Translations under genes and position numbers: made by a program
Notes under the pieces: model-generated
Databases searched by the model: none
The model's input: only the letters and a program-made list of their open reading frames with translations
What the model was told of the DNA's origin: nothing
Part shown: positions 1 through 7,319 of the stretch, piece after piece
Layout of the letters: every line of letters begins with the position of its first letter
Position numbering within the stretch: position 1 is the first letter of the stretch
Source: JBMNRY01 sp050944915
Lineage (GTDB): Bacteria; Bacillota; Limnochordia; JAAZLZ01
Assembly (NCBI GenBank): GCA_050944915.1
Contig: JBMNRY010000016.1
Location: 1-28,906, forward strand
Length of the DNA: 28,906 bases
Direction: 5' to 3'

Positions 1-564
1 GGCGATGAGGCTAAGCAATCCTAATTGCAGCACGGCCACCGGTAAGCCGGCTGCTTCGGCGCCCATGGGATCGAAACAGATAAAGACCAGTTGGCGCAGA
101 AAGCTGACAACAAAGCCGACAGTGAGGAGGACCACGGCCCCGATCCAATAGATGTCTTGGGGGCTGATGGCTAAAACGGAGCCGACAAGGATGGCCGTCA
201 AATTGCCGGCAAAGGCCGGTTGGGTAGCTAAACCTAAGATCCCCAGGGAAAAGGCCCCGGTGAACAAGATGGCTAAGGTTGTATCCTCTTTCAACTTAGT
301 AGTCCGGCCGATGATGGTCAAAATTATGGCGGTGGCTAGACCGACGGACAAAGCCCCCAGTTGTAGGGGTAAACCAAGGATCAAAGCCCCCACTAGGCCG
401 CCGAACCCGGCGTGGGCAATAGCATCGGCGATAAAGGCCAGGCCTTTGAGCATAATCAAGGTGCCGAGGATACCCGCTAGCAGGGCGATAAGGGAAACTC
501 CTACGAACGCCCGGGTCATGAAACTGTATTGAAAGGGTTCCCCGAGATAAGTCCAGAAATCCAT
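1..564 (-). CDS. znuB: Zinc/manganese-type ABC transporter permease (partial, 3' end outside window)
   Basis: This is the integral membrane subunit of an ABC-3 family metal importer. The frame is open from an ATG at 564 down to base 1 (188 codons), so the C-terminal part lies beyond the window. The visible protein begins MDFWTYLGEPFQYSFMTRAF and continues with hydrophobic helices. It carries the family-typical stretch with MLKGLAFIADAIAHAGFGG, which resembles the SHAVLPG/DAISHA region of ZnuB/MntB permeases. It starts one base after the stop of the ATPase gene, so the two are translationally close and belong to one operon with the binding protein. Metal choice (Zn or Mn) cannot be decided from the permease; the His third ligand in the binding protein favours zinc. 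Confidence 0.88.
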   Translation of the reverse strand, partial: MDFWTYLGEPFQYSFMTRAFVGVSLIALLAGILGTLIMLKGLAFIADAIAHAGFGGLVGALILGLPLQLGALSVGLATAIILTIIGRTTKLKEDTTLAILFTGAFSLGILGLATQPAFAGNLTAILVGSVLAISPQDIYWIGAVVLLTVGFVVSFLRQLVFICFDPMGAEAAGLPVAVLQLGLLSLIA

Positions 565-565
565 G

Positions 566-1312
566 TTAAGTTCTCCTCTCCTGGGATATAGATAAAGGCA
601 GATGGGGACCGAAGACTTGGACCACCATTTTCGGTGCTAAAACACCGGCGGGATGGCCCCGGTAAAGGACCCGACCGTTGATACATAAAACATCATCACA
701 ACAAAGGTCGAGGCAATGGAGGTCGTGGGTAGCCATGATCACCGTTCGTCCCTCCCCTTTAAGCTCCTGCAACAGCTCAATGAAATCCCCTTGGGCCTTG
801 GTATCCAGTCCGGCGGTAGGCTCATCTAACAGCAGCAGCCGAGCATTTTGAGCTAGAGCCCGGGCCATGAGCAGCCGTTGTCGTTGTCCCCCTGAAAAAT
901 GGGCGATGGGTTCATCCCGCTGCTCCCAGAGACCCACCTGGACTAAAACCCTTTTCGCCACGGCCAGCTCCTCCCTCCCCGGCCGGCGCCACCAGGGGAT
1001 CCGGTTCAGAAAACCTTGTAAGACCACATCGAGACCGGTGATGGGAAACTGCCAATCGATGACTTCGTTTTGGGGCAGGTAAGCCATCTGGGAGCGGGCC
1101 TCTTTCGGCTCCTTCCCATGGACCAGAACCCTTCCCTGGCGGGGAGTCAGATTGCCGACGATAGTCCGCAACAATGTGGACTTACCTCCACCGTTGGGAC
1201 CGATGACCGCGGCGATGGTGCCCCGCTTAACTTGCCAGTTAATATCCTCCAAGACAAGCTTCTGCCCATATCCAACGGAGATTCCTTGGAGCTCCACGTA
1301 AGGACCGTTCAT
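566..1312 (-). CDS. znuC: Zinc/manganese-type ABC transporter ATP-binding protein
   Basis: This 248-residue cytoplasmic ATPase powers metal uptake. All ABC motifs are present: Walker A GPNGGGKST (residues 38-46), Q-loop Gln in YLPQ (81), signature FSGGQ (139-143), Walker B LLLLDEP (159-165) and the switch His in ATHDLH (196). Length is normal for the MntB/ZnuC family. The ATG overlaps the stop codon of the upstream binding-protein gene by one base (TAATG arrangement) and the gene ends one base before the permease start, so the order is binding protein, ATPase, permease in one minus-strand operon. Family membership is clear; zinc rather than manganese is inferred from the binding protein. Confidence 0.93.
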   Translation of the reverse strand: MNGPYVELQGISVGYGQKLVLEDINWQVKRGTIAAVIGPNGGGKSTLLRTIVGNLTPRQGRVLVHGKEPKEARSQMAYLPQNEVIDWQFPITGLDVVLQGFLNRIPWWRRPGREELAVAKRVLVQVGLWEQRDEPIAHFSGGQRQRLLMARALAQNARLLLLDEPTAGLDTKAQGDFIELLQELKGEGRTVIMATHDLHCLDLCCDDVLCINGRVLYRGHPAGVLAPKMVVQVFGPHLPLSISQERRT

Positions 1313-2181
1313 TATAATAATCCCTCGAGTAACCCGTAGGTATTGGCCTCCATCATAGCCACATAACTATCTACTTCCTCGGTGAAGGCACCGCTGTAGA
1401 GGGTGACCACCTTGACCTTTGTTTCTTTAGCTAAAGTCTCCACCAATTTGGGGTTCATCTGGGGTTCGATGAAGACCGCCGGGATGGAACGTTCCCTGAT
1501 CAACTGGACAAAGGCGACCAGATCTTTAGCCGCCGGTTCCCTATCGGGATCCAGGACGAGATAGCCGGCGATTTCCAAACCATAGGCTTGGGCTAAATAG
1601 GCGAAACCGGCATGATAGGTCAAAAGGAGCCGCCGCTCAGGAGGAATAGCCCCTATTTGTTCTTTCATCCAACGGTCTAACTCCCGTAGCCCAGTGATAT
1701 AACTTTCGCTGCGGGCCCGGTATTCATCGATACCTCCAGGATCGACAGCGATGAGGCTATCCCGGATGATTTCTACATAATGGATGGCCTTGTGGACATC
1801 TAACCAACAATGGGGATCGCTGCCCCCGTGGCCCTCCAAAGGCAGAGGTTCCAAGCCAGCCGATAGAATGACAGCCGGTACCCGCCCTTCCCCGATGTTT
1901 TCCACCAACGATAAGACCCATGGTTCTAGATTTAGACCGTTATAGAAAAAGAGATCCCCTTGGGCCACGGCCCTGGCCTCCCGGGGGCTCGGCTCAAAGG
2001 TGTGGGGATCCCCTCCCCGAGGTACTAAAGGGGTGACCTCCACCCGGGGGCCGCCCACATTGGCGATCAAGTCAGCGAAGACTTCAAGTGTCGTAACCAC
2101 CCTCACCGGTAAAGCCCCTTCAACCCCCGGGACGGCCACCAACAGCCAGCTCAAAACAAGTAAGAAAAGACGGACAAACAT
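1312..2181 (-). CDS. znuA: Metal ABC transporter substrate-binding protein (ZnuA/TroA family)
   Basis: This 289-residue extracytoplasmic cluster A-I binding protein delivers metal to the permease. It has an N-terminal hydrophobic signal ending near VEG/ALP, with no lipobox cysteine. The usual motifs are GGDPHTFEPSP (His60) and SDPHCWLDV (His124), followed by a third probable ligand His190 in TYHAGFAYL. A His at the third position is typical of zinc-type members, whereas manganese-type members usually have Glu. The fourth ligand region, expected to be an Asp near LYSD, reads LYSGAFTEE, so the usual Asp seems absent. Only a very short His/Gly loop (EGHGGSDPH) is seen instead of a long His-rich loop. 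The start has a strong GGAGGAG ribosome site four bases upstream. It is the first gene of the operon. Confidence 0.92.
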   Translation of the reverse strand: MFVRLFLLVLSWLLVAVPGVEGALPVRVVTTLEVFADLIANVGGPRVEVTPLVPRGGDPHTFEPSPREARAVAQGDLFFYNGLNLEPWVLSLVENIGEGRVPAVILSAGLEPLPLEGHGGSDPHCWLDVHKAIHYVEIIRDSLIAVDPGGIDEYRARSESYITGLRELDRWMKEQIGAIPPERRLLLTYHAGFAYLAQAYGLEIAGYLVLDPDREPAAKDLVAFVQLIRERSIPAVFIEPQMNPKLVETLAKETKVKVVTLYSGAFTEEVDSYVAMMEANTYGLLEGLL

Positions 2182-2209
2182 GGCTCTCCTCCCCCCCTAA
2201 ATCAGGGAA

Positions 2210-2241
2210 ACCCCGGAAATCGCCCTTAGTATCTCCGGGGT
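2210..2241 (-). promoter_or_regulatory. Inverted repeat upstream of the metal-uptake operon
   Basis: ACCCCGGA (2210-2217) and TCCGGGGT (2234-2241) are exact 8-base inverted copies separated by 16 bases, in the 100-base gap between the SDR stop and the znuA start. It could be a weak terminator hairpin for the SDR gene or an operator/leader structure for the metal operon. It does not resemble the AT-rich Zur box known from Bacillus, so no regulator is assigned. Confidence 0.3.
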
Positions 2242-2281
2242 AGATAAGAATATTCCTAGTTAAGAAGCTGGGTATGAACTA

Positions 2282-3043
2282 CTATTTTACGGCAAACCCA
2301 CCGTCGACCGATAAGACTGCTCCCGTCACATAGCGGGCTTCGGGAGATACCAAATAGAGGGCCGCCTGGGCCATATCATCGAGACTGCCGAGATAAGGGG
2401 TTAACCGGGAATCATAATAGGACTGGAGCTTTTGTTCCGGGTTAGGATCTTCGGCGATCGATTGGCGCCACAAAGGAGTATCGACGGCACCGGGACAAAG
2501 AACATTGACCCGAACCCCGTGGGGAGTATGGTCAACGGCCATGGCCTTGGTTAGACCGACTAAACCAGCCTTGCTGGCACAATAGGCAGCATTACGGGGC
2601 ATCCCCTTTAGGCCCGCTCCGGAAGCCACATTCAAAATCACGCCCGATTGGCGGGCCAACATGTGGGGTAGGGCATAATGGCTGACCAGATAGGCTGAAG
2701 TTAAGTTGGCATCACAGACATGACGCCAAGTCGCCAAATCGGTGTCCACCACTGTGCCGTTAGTCCCGGCACCAGCATTGTTGACAACGATATCTATCTG
2801 TCCCCATTGCTTTATGACCCCGGCGATCAGGTTGGCTACATCTTCTTCCTGGGTCACATCGGCGGCGATGAATATAGCTTGGCCACCGTTGGTTTTGATC
2901 TCGCCGACTACCTCCTCACCCCTAGCTTGGTTTCTTCCTACGACTGCTACCTTAGCTCCTTCCTGGGCAAAAAGACAAGCAATTCCTTTGCCGATCCCGG
3001 AAGTAGCACCTGTCACTATTGCCACCTGTTCTGCTAATCTCAC
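2282..3043 (-). CDS. SDR-family NAD(P)-dependent oxidoreductase (FabG-like)
   Basis: This is a 253-residue classical short-chain dehydrogenase, probably a cytoplasmic NAD(P)-dependent alcohol/ketone oxidoreductase. Numbering from the chosen GTG start, it shows the cofactor motif TGATSGIG (11-18), NNAG (88-91), catalytic Asn113, Ser141 in NVASGAG, and the YxxxK pair Tyr154/Lys158, plus the PG motif CPGAVDTPL and the C-terminal VDGG. A longer ATG start exists at 3073, but the GTG at 3043 has a GGGAGGT ribosome site six bases upstream that lies inside the longer reading, so the GTG is preferred. It is transcribed alone or ahead of the metal operon 100 bases downstream. The substrate is not predictable: FabG, 3-hydroxyacyl-CoA and sugar dehydrogenases all share these motifs. 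Confidence 0.9.
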   Translation of the reverse strand: MRLAEQVAIVTGATSGIGKGIACLFAQEGAKVAVVGRNQARGEEVVGEIKTNGGQAIFIAADVTQEEDVANLIAGVIKQWGQIDIVVNNAGAGTNGTVVDTDLATWRHVCDANLTSAYLVSHYALPHMLARQSGVILNVASGAGLKGMPRNAAYCASKAGLVGLTKAMAVDHTPHGVRVNVLCPGAVDTPLWRQSIAEDPNPEQKLQSYYDSRLTPYLGSLDDMAQAALYLVSPEARYVTGAVLSVDGGFAVK

Positions 3044-3208
3044 ACCAGCACCTCCCTGTTCGATCAGTTTCATTTTATCCCAATGGGCCCAATTTTGCCA
3101 TTCTTTTCCTTACTTTCTCCGTGGTCGAGGAGAAAAACAATGGTTCTTATGTATCTTTCCGAAGGCAATTGGAAATAATTAGAATACCTGACAATTGGAG
3201 GTGATTCC

Positions 3209-3694
3209 ATGAACAGCTTAAGGGAAGATCTCTTCCTCCAGGGATTTCTGGCGGGGGTCTTGGGGGGTATAGTCATGTGCATCGTCGACGGTCTCTTATT
3301 CCTCGGGGGGATTACAGAACTCCTTTATCTTGACTGGGCCGCGGTCATTATTTTCGGCTTCCGGGCATCGACGATGGCGGAAACTTTATTTGCCCTGCTG
3401 GGGAAACTATTGTTTGCCGGTTATCTAGGAATCGTCTTAAACTATCTGTTTCCTACCTTAACCAAGGGACACTATCGGCTGAAGGGAATCATTATCGGTA
3501 GTTTCGCTTGGCTGGCCATCAATGCCCTGACGGTCCTCTTTCAAATCGCGCCTTTGAGCCCTACCGATGTCGCTACAGCCAGTTCCGAGTTCTTGACCTC
3601 GACCCTTTTCGGTTTAGTCTTTGTGGAGGCTCTCCATCGCTTAAAGTGGGGAACCCATGAAACCCCAGTCCTTCGGTCCCTAAATGAGGTTTAG
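3209..3694 (+). CDS. Small membrane protein of unknown function
   Basis: A 161-residue protein that I do not recognise. It has about four hydrophobic stretches: roughly residues 10-35 (including FLAGVLGGIVMCIVDGLLFL), 42-52, 64-82 (LGKLLFAGYLGIVLNYLF) and 92-112, and a further weaker one near 128-142. It is likely an inner-membrane protein. The start is supported by a near-perfect ribosome site, GGAGGTGAT, five bases before the ATG. It is divergent from the SDR gene (165 bases between starts) and convergent with fdhD (21 bases between stops). Its expression as a single gene looks likely. No catalytic motif is visible and no function is proposed. Confidence 0.75.
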   Translation: MNSLREDLFLQGFLAGVLGGIVMCIVDGLLFLGGITELLYLDWAAVIIFGFRASTMAETLFALLGKLLFAGYLGIVLNYLFPTLTKGHYRLKGIIIGSFAWLAINALTVLFQIAPLSPTDVATASSEFLTSTLFGLVFVEALHRLKWGTHETPVLRSLNEV

Positions 3695-3715
3695 ACCATG
3701 GTCAACAGCCCCTGC

Positions 3716-4462
3716 TTAAACAATCCGCTCCCCTCGACTGTAAATCCGGGGCTGACGGCTACAAAGGCGGCCCACAATGGTGACCCCACACTTTTCCCCG
3801 ATTTCCACGGCAAAATCGGTGGTGACCGATAAGGAACATAGCAGGGGAATACCAGCCTGGGCTGCCTTCATGACCATTTCCGAAGAAATCCTTCCCGTGG
3901 TCAGTAAAGCATGTTCCCTGAAAGGAATTCCCAACAGTATCCCTTGACCGATGACCTTATCGCAGGCATTGTGACGACCGATATCTTCGCCCATAGCTAC
4001 TAGACCTTGGGGACCGACTAGGGCTGCCCCATGAAGACCCCCTGTTTCCCGGTACAAAGGGGCACGCCGTAGGGCTGTGCCCATTTGCCGTTGCAAGAAT
4101 TCCAATTTCCATTTTCCCGGGGCCGTGACGACGGGAATCCCTAGATGAAGCTGGCGGGCCAAAACCGTTCCCCCTCCACAACCGCTGGTTAGAACTTGTC
4201 GCCAACCTTCCATCTCCTCCCAACGATCCGGTGTAGCGACGATGGTCGCTTGCCGCAAATCTCCACAAACCCCGATGGACTGAAGCTCGGCCAAGGACTT
4301 CACCAGTCCCTGACTGTAGAGCCAACCGAGGACTAGTTGCTTTAAATGGACGGGGGTACACATCATTTGGGTGACCTGTCTTCCGTTATAGGTGATGGTC
4401 AGAGGTATTTCCTGGGGAACACCCATCGTATCCCTTGGGGCCCATACTAGTTCTCTGTTCAT
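3716..4462 (-). CDS. fdhD: Formate dehydrogenase accessory sulfurtransferase FdhD
   Basis: FdhD carries sulfur from the cysteine desulfurase IscS to the molybdenum/tungsten bis-MGD cofactor and is required for active formate dehydrogenase. Family motifs seen: EIPLTITYNG near the start, CTPVHLKQLVLGWLYSQGLV, GGLHGAAL, the strongly conserved EDIGRHNACDKVIG and TTGRISSEMVMKAAQAG. The usual CxxC sulfur-carrier site is here TSGCGGG, with Cys95 present but the second Cys replaced by Gly. The start at 4462 is chosen because GGGGGAGG lies just upstream; an ATG eight codons earlier lacks a ribosome site. No formate dehydrogenase gene is in the window, so the target enzyme must be elsewhere. It stands alone, convergent with the small membrane protein. 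Confidence 0.9.
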   Translation of the reverse strand: MNRELVWAPRDTMGVPQEIPLTITYNGRQVTQMMCTPVHLKQLVLGWLYSQGLVKSLAELQSIGVCGDLRQATIVATPDRWEEMEGWRQVLTSGCGGGTVLARQLHLGIPVVTAPGKWKLEFLQRQMGTALRRAPLYRETGGLHGAALVGPQGLVAMGEDIGRHNACDKVIGQGILLGIPFREHALLTTGRISSEMVMKAAQAGIPLLCSLSVTTDFAVEIGEKCGVTIVGRLCSRQPRIYSRGERIV

Positions 4463-4563
4463 GTGCCTACCGCCCTCCCCCCACATTCCGGAGACGACCT
4501 AGGTTGGGAATCAAGTATTCTTCTGCACCCCACGAAAAACGGGTCTTCCTCGACGAGCAGTAT

Positions 4564-4737
4564 TTAGTAGTAATAGATTAAATGGCCATCCCCCTTCTCC
4601 TCCCTATGAAATGGCATTTCCAAAGGGCTTCCCGTCTTGGGATTGATAATCAACGAAAGTACACTGTGTTTCCCGCGGCAATATTCTTTAGAAGTCAGGA
4701 ACGATGATTTCTTATGTCCGTATTTGGCCCGGGACCG
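4564..4737 (-). pseudogene. Possible gene remnant: start-less open frame of 57 codons
   Basis: On the minus strand, between a TGA (4738-4740) and a TAA (4564-4566), the frame reads without stops and gives a protein-like peptide with segments such as KYGHKKSSFLTSKEYCRG, INPKTGSPLEMPFHRE and GDGHLIYYY. There is no ATG or GTG in frame, only an internal TTG, and stops occur in frame just upstream. It could be the 3' end of a decayed gene or a chance open frame. I do not recognise the peptide, so this is a low-confidence call. Confidence 0.2.
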
Positions 4738-4777
4738 TCAAAAAAGGGGTTCTTAAAGAAACGTACCCCAAACTGGG

Positions 4778-4804
4778 AAAGGCTGCCAACCGACGGCAGC
4801 CTTT
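4778..4804 (-). terminator. Hairpin downstream of the double-Cache chemoreceptor gene
   Basis: AAAGGCTGCC (4778-4787) and GGCAGCCTTT (4795-4804) form a perfect 10-base-pair stem with a 7-base loop, 86 bases past the chemoreceptor stop. The stem itself ends in TTT but the following tract is weak (TTTCCC on the minus strand), so it is a terminator-like hairpin rather than a textbook intrinsic terminator. Confidence 0.55.
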
Positions 4805-4890
4805 GGTATTCACCGATCCCTTCTATCGAGTACCTTCCCACACCAAATCGTGGCCCTGTTAGACTTCCATTCCCTGCTGAGGGGAAGTGA

Positions 4891-6756
4891 TCAGCCTTCC
4901 ACTTTGAAGTATTCCACCATGTCCTGTAGCTTTGCCCCCATATTAGTTAAGTTCTGGGCGGAACCGGCCACTTGCTGCATCGATGCCGCTTGTTCTTCGG
5001 TGGCACTGGCGATCTCGTGGCCGCTGATATTTATCTGCTCTAAGCCCGCGGAGATCCCCTGACTTCGTTGATTGATGCCCGCTAGGGCCTCTAGGATGCC
5101 ATTGAGGAGATCAGTACTCTCCCCGATATTTTCTTCAGCCCGTTGGGCCTGAGTCGCACCATCATACATACCTTCGACAGCCGATGAAATACCGGTCTGT
5201 ATATCCCCGACCAGGGTCGTGATGTCCGAGGCCGCATCGGCTACCTGCTCCGCCAACTTCCGGACCTCCTCGGCCACAACGGCAAAACCCCGTCCATGTT
5301 CACCGGCTCGGGCGGCTTCGATGGCCGCATTGAGGGCTAACAGGTTGGTTTGGTCGGCGATATCGCTGATGACGGTGACGATGTTGCCGATTTCCCCGGA
5401 GAGGGAGCCTAATTTCGATATCTCTTCCGCGTTTTCCCGGCTGCTATTGCTTAGAGCTTCCATTTCCTCAACCATGGCTCCGATGGCGTCTTTTCCTTCC
5501 GCTGCCCGAAGGGATATGTCGTGGACGGCATCGGTCATCCCTTGGGTGTTGGTATTCATTACTTCGATGGTGCTGGAAAATTCATTGGTCGCGCTGGCCA
5601 CTTCCTCGATGGAAGCGCTAACTTCCTGGGCTGCGGCAGCCATTCCTTCACTAGTCTCGGCCAATTCATTAATGGCCTCCCCGACGGATACTAAAACATT
5701 ACGGATGCTATCCACGGTGGCATTCAAAGCCGCAGCGACCCGACCGATTTCATCCTTCGATTCTAGATCCACATGGTTCGTTAAATCCCCTTGGGCCACA
5801 GCCTCGATGACCCCCTGGACCTTTTGGAGAGGATAGGCGATCTGTCTACCGATGAAGACCGACACCAGGATCCCGATGATGATCAAGAGGGAGGAAATCT
5901 GGACCAGGGCACCTCGAAGTTGATTGACATTACCTAAAACGTCCCTTTCCATAGCCCCGACACCGATGGTCCAACCGGTGGAAGGAATGGGGGCTAACCC
6001 TACGACCCGGGCTTGTCCATCATTTAACTGATATCGAACGACACCGGTGTTGCCCAAACCAAGTTTTTCGATCTCCCGGCCGGCGTTGATAAAGGGGCCT
6101 TTTTCGTCAAAGACGTTTTCTTGGTCGAGGACCACTTCCCGCTGGGGGTAAGCATAAAAGGCACCATCCCGTCCGATGATGAAGGCCCATCCATGTTCAC
6201 CAAAGCCTAGCCCATCGGTGATCTCGCTGAGAGCTTCGGCATCCCTTCTAGCGATCAATGCTCCTACTACTTGATGGTTTTTCTTGATGGGTACCCCATA
6301 CATTAACACGCTGGAATTGGTGACTCGACTTAAAATCAAGTCTGAGATAGTCCTTTTTCCCCGCAAAGCCTCCCGCACATAATCTCGGTCACCAAGATAG
6401 GCAGAAGTGCCATCGGGATACCAAGCCGTCCCGTCAGCATCGACGACGGCAAACTCTAAGAACTGCGGCAACCGCTCCTTCTCCCCTTGGAGGGTTAAAC
6501 GTTGGGCCTCCCAATCCATGTTTTGAAACTCCGGCCTAGCGGCCATAGTCTCCAAGACTGCCAAATGGGTTTCAAATCTGCTTTCCACATATTCGCCGGC
6601 CTTTTCAGCTTCCATGATCAGAGCCGTCTCCACTTCAGCCAACACCGCCGCAGAGCCCCGGGTGTAGGCTAAAATGCCTAATCCAACACAAAGGATCAGC
6701 AAAAGACCGCCGGTATAAATGGAAATTCGCATTCCGATACTTCGATTTTTGAACAT
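4891..6756 (-). CDS. Methyl-accepting chemotaxis protein with double-Cache sensor
   Basis: A 621-residue membrane chemoreceptor that senses a small molecule outside the membrane and signals to CheA/CheW. Order of parts: membrane segment near residues 12-30, a large extracytoplasmic region (about 35-280) with dCache features (YLGDRDYVREAL, GVPIKKNHQVVGALIARRD, IPSTGWTIGVG), second membrane segment near 285-303, HAMP (about 304-357), then a long signalling coiled coil. The kinase-control tip is at about 465-505 (DQTNLLALNAAIEAARAGE, HGRGFAVVAEEVRKLAEQ). Repeated EEVASAT and EEQAASMQQV stretches are the usual adaptation regions with methylatable Glu/Gln. ATG with AGGAGG eight bases upstream. No chemotaxis kinase gene is nearby, as is common for orphan receptors. 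dCache receptors often bind amino acids or carboxylates, which fits the neighbouring Liv importer but does not prove a link. Confidence 0.93.
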   Translation of the reverse strand: MFKNRSIGMRISIYTGGLLLILCVGLGILAYTRGSAAVLAEVETALIMEAEKAGEYVESRFETHLAVLETMAARPEFQNMDWEAQRLTLQGEKERLPQFLEFAVVDADGTAWYPDGTSAYLGDRDYVREALRGKRTISDLILSRVTNSSVLMYGVPIKKNHQVVGALIARRDAEALSEITDGLGFGEHGWAFIIGRDGAFYAYPQREVVLDQENVFDEKGPFINAGREIEKLGLGNTGVVRYQLNDGQARVVGLAPIPSTGWTIGVGAMERDVLGNVNQLRGALVQISSLLIIIGILVSVFIGRQIAYPLQKVQGVIEAVAQGDLTNHVDLESKDEIGRVAAALNATVDSIRNVLVSVGEAINELAETSEGMAAAAQEVSASIEEVASATNEFSSTIEVMNTNTQGMTDAVHDISLRAAEGKDAIGAMVEEMEALSNSSRENAEEISKLGSLSGEIGNIVTVISDIADQTNLLALNAAIEAARAGEHGRGFAVVAEEVRKLAEQVADAASDITTLVGDIQTGISSAVEGMYDGATQAQRAEENIGESTDLLNGILEALAGINQRSQGISAGLEQINISGHEIASATEEQAASMQQVAGSAQNLTNMGAKLQDMVEYFKVEG

Positions 6757-6792
6757 CAGTTCCGCCTCCTAATCCACTGCAAATACCATCAA

Positions 6793-6815
6793 GGCTCCCT
6801 GTCTGAAGGGGAGCC
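6793..6815 (-). promoter_or_regulatory. Hairpin in the leader of the chemoreceptor gene
   Basis: GGCTCCC and GGGAGCC form a 7-base-pair stem with a 9-base loop, lying 37 bases before the chemoreceptor ATG. It would sit in the mRNA leader just ahead of the AGGAGG ribosome site and could affect translation or RNA stability. The role is inferred only. Confidence 0.3.
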
Positions 6816-7000
6816 ATTAACCCCTCGATGATTATGTACACTTTTCCTGCGCCCGTTGCTGCGGCTCAATATTCTGGGTGCAATCGTTACCTTTAGCTCC
6901 TCCGAGGCAAAGAATGGCGGAAACACCTCAAGAGCCCACGGAAAACATAATCTTATTACTAAGTAATTTGGCCATAGACATTAGCCAACCTTCATAGGAT

Positions 7001-7028
7001 AAAGAAACCCTTATCTGACCGATAAGGG
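7001..7028 (-). terminator. Terminator-like hairpin with U-rich tail (minus strand)
   Basis: CCCTTATC (7008-7015), loop TGACC (7016-7020), GATAAGGG (7021-7028) form a perfect 8-base-pair stem. Read on the minus strand it is followed by TTTCTTTATCC, the order expected of an intrinsic terminator. It lies about 300 bases past the flavoprotein stop and 245 bases before the chemoreceptor start, so it may end read-through from the flavoprotein gene or act as an attenuator. Confidence 0.5.
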
Positions 7029-7051
7029 CTAGAACTAGGGTCCACCGCTAG

Positions 7052-7069
7052 CGCCAACACCCGTTGGCG
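7052..7069 (-). repeat. Small perfect hairpin
   Basis: CGCCAAC (7052-7058) and GTTGGCG (7063-7069) form a 7-base-pair stem with a 4-base ACCC loop. It lies 23 bases from the terminator-like hairpin at 7001-7028, giving a tandem stem-loop pair. No T tract follows. Confidence 0.35.
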
Positions 7070-7272
7070 GCAGAGTTAACCCCTATAAATGCTCCCTAAA
7101 TTCGCCATCTCAAGTAACTATTTATTAGTTCGACAATTACCTTTCAAGTCCTGGCAGGACAGGGAAAAAACCTTCTTTAGAGTAAGCCACCAGTTCCTTA
7201 AGGCCAATATCAGTAGCGGCAGTTATAAGTGTCCAATGGACGGCCCGCCTTTAATGTCGGGTATAGGGAGAT

Positions 7273-7307
7273 CAAGGGTGGCCTCCCCGGAGGGGATGCC
7301 ACCCTTG
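7273..7307 (-). terminator. Long nested hairpin directly after the flavoprotein stop
   Basis: An outer stem CAAGGGTGGC/GCCACCCTTG (7273-7282/7298-7307) encloses an inner stem TCCCC/GGGGA with a 3-base loop, giving about 15 base pairs with one mismatch. It starts 12 bases past the TAG of the flavoprotein gene. There is no run of T after it on the minus strand, so it may work as a 3'-end stabilising structure or a weak terminator. Confidence 0.55.
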
Positions 7308-7319
7308 TTATACTAGTGA

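Larger units (their letters stand above)
4463..4890. other. Non-coding stretch between fdhD and the chemoreceptor gene
   Basis: This gap of 428 bases contains no complete gene that I can support. It should hold the fdhD promoter on the minus strand, but no clear -35/-10 pair stands out. Two structures are listed separately: a start-less open frame on the minus strand (4564-4737) and a 10-base-pair hairpin (4778-4804) downstream of the chemoreceptor stop. Confidence 0.5.
6757..7319. other. Long hairpin-rich non-coding region between chemoreceptor and flavoprotein genes
   Basis: This gap of 563 bases has no supportable gene; the plus-strand open frame at 7089-7316 lacks a ribosome site and protein character. 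On the minus strand it is the 3' side of the flavoprotein gene and the 5' side of the chemoreceptor gene. Perfect inverted repeats occur at 6793-6799/6809-6815 (GGCTCCC), 7008-7015/7021-7028 (CCCTTATC), 7052-7058/7063-7069 (CGCCAAC) and 7273-7282/7298-7307. I looked for the c-di-GMP riboswitch core often found before chemoreceptors and did not find it. A structured leader or small RNA is possible but unproven. Confidence 0.4.

Noticed and set aside
5219..5836. Plus-strand open frame of 205 codons
   Set aside because: It lies wholly antisense to the chemoreceptor signalling domain; alanine/serine-rich composition and lack of a ribosome site mark it as a shadow.
6757..7088. c-di-GMP riboswitch ahead of the chemoreceptor gene
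   Set aside because: I looked for its conserved core on the minus strand; only a loosely similar GCCTCGGAGG stretch is present and the rest does not fit.
7089..7316. Plus-strand open frame of 75 codons in the gap before the flavoprotein gene
   Set aside because: No ribosome site, runs through the nested hairpin at 7273-7307, and lacks protein-like character at its end.
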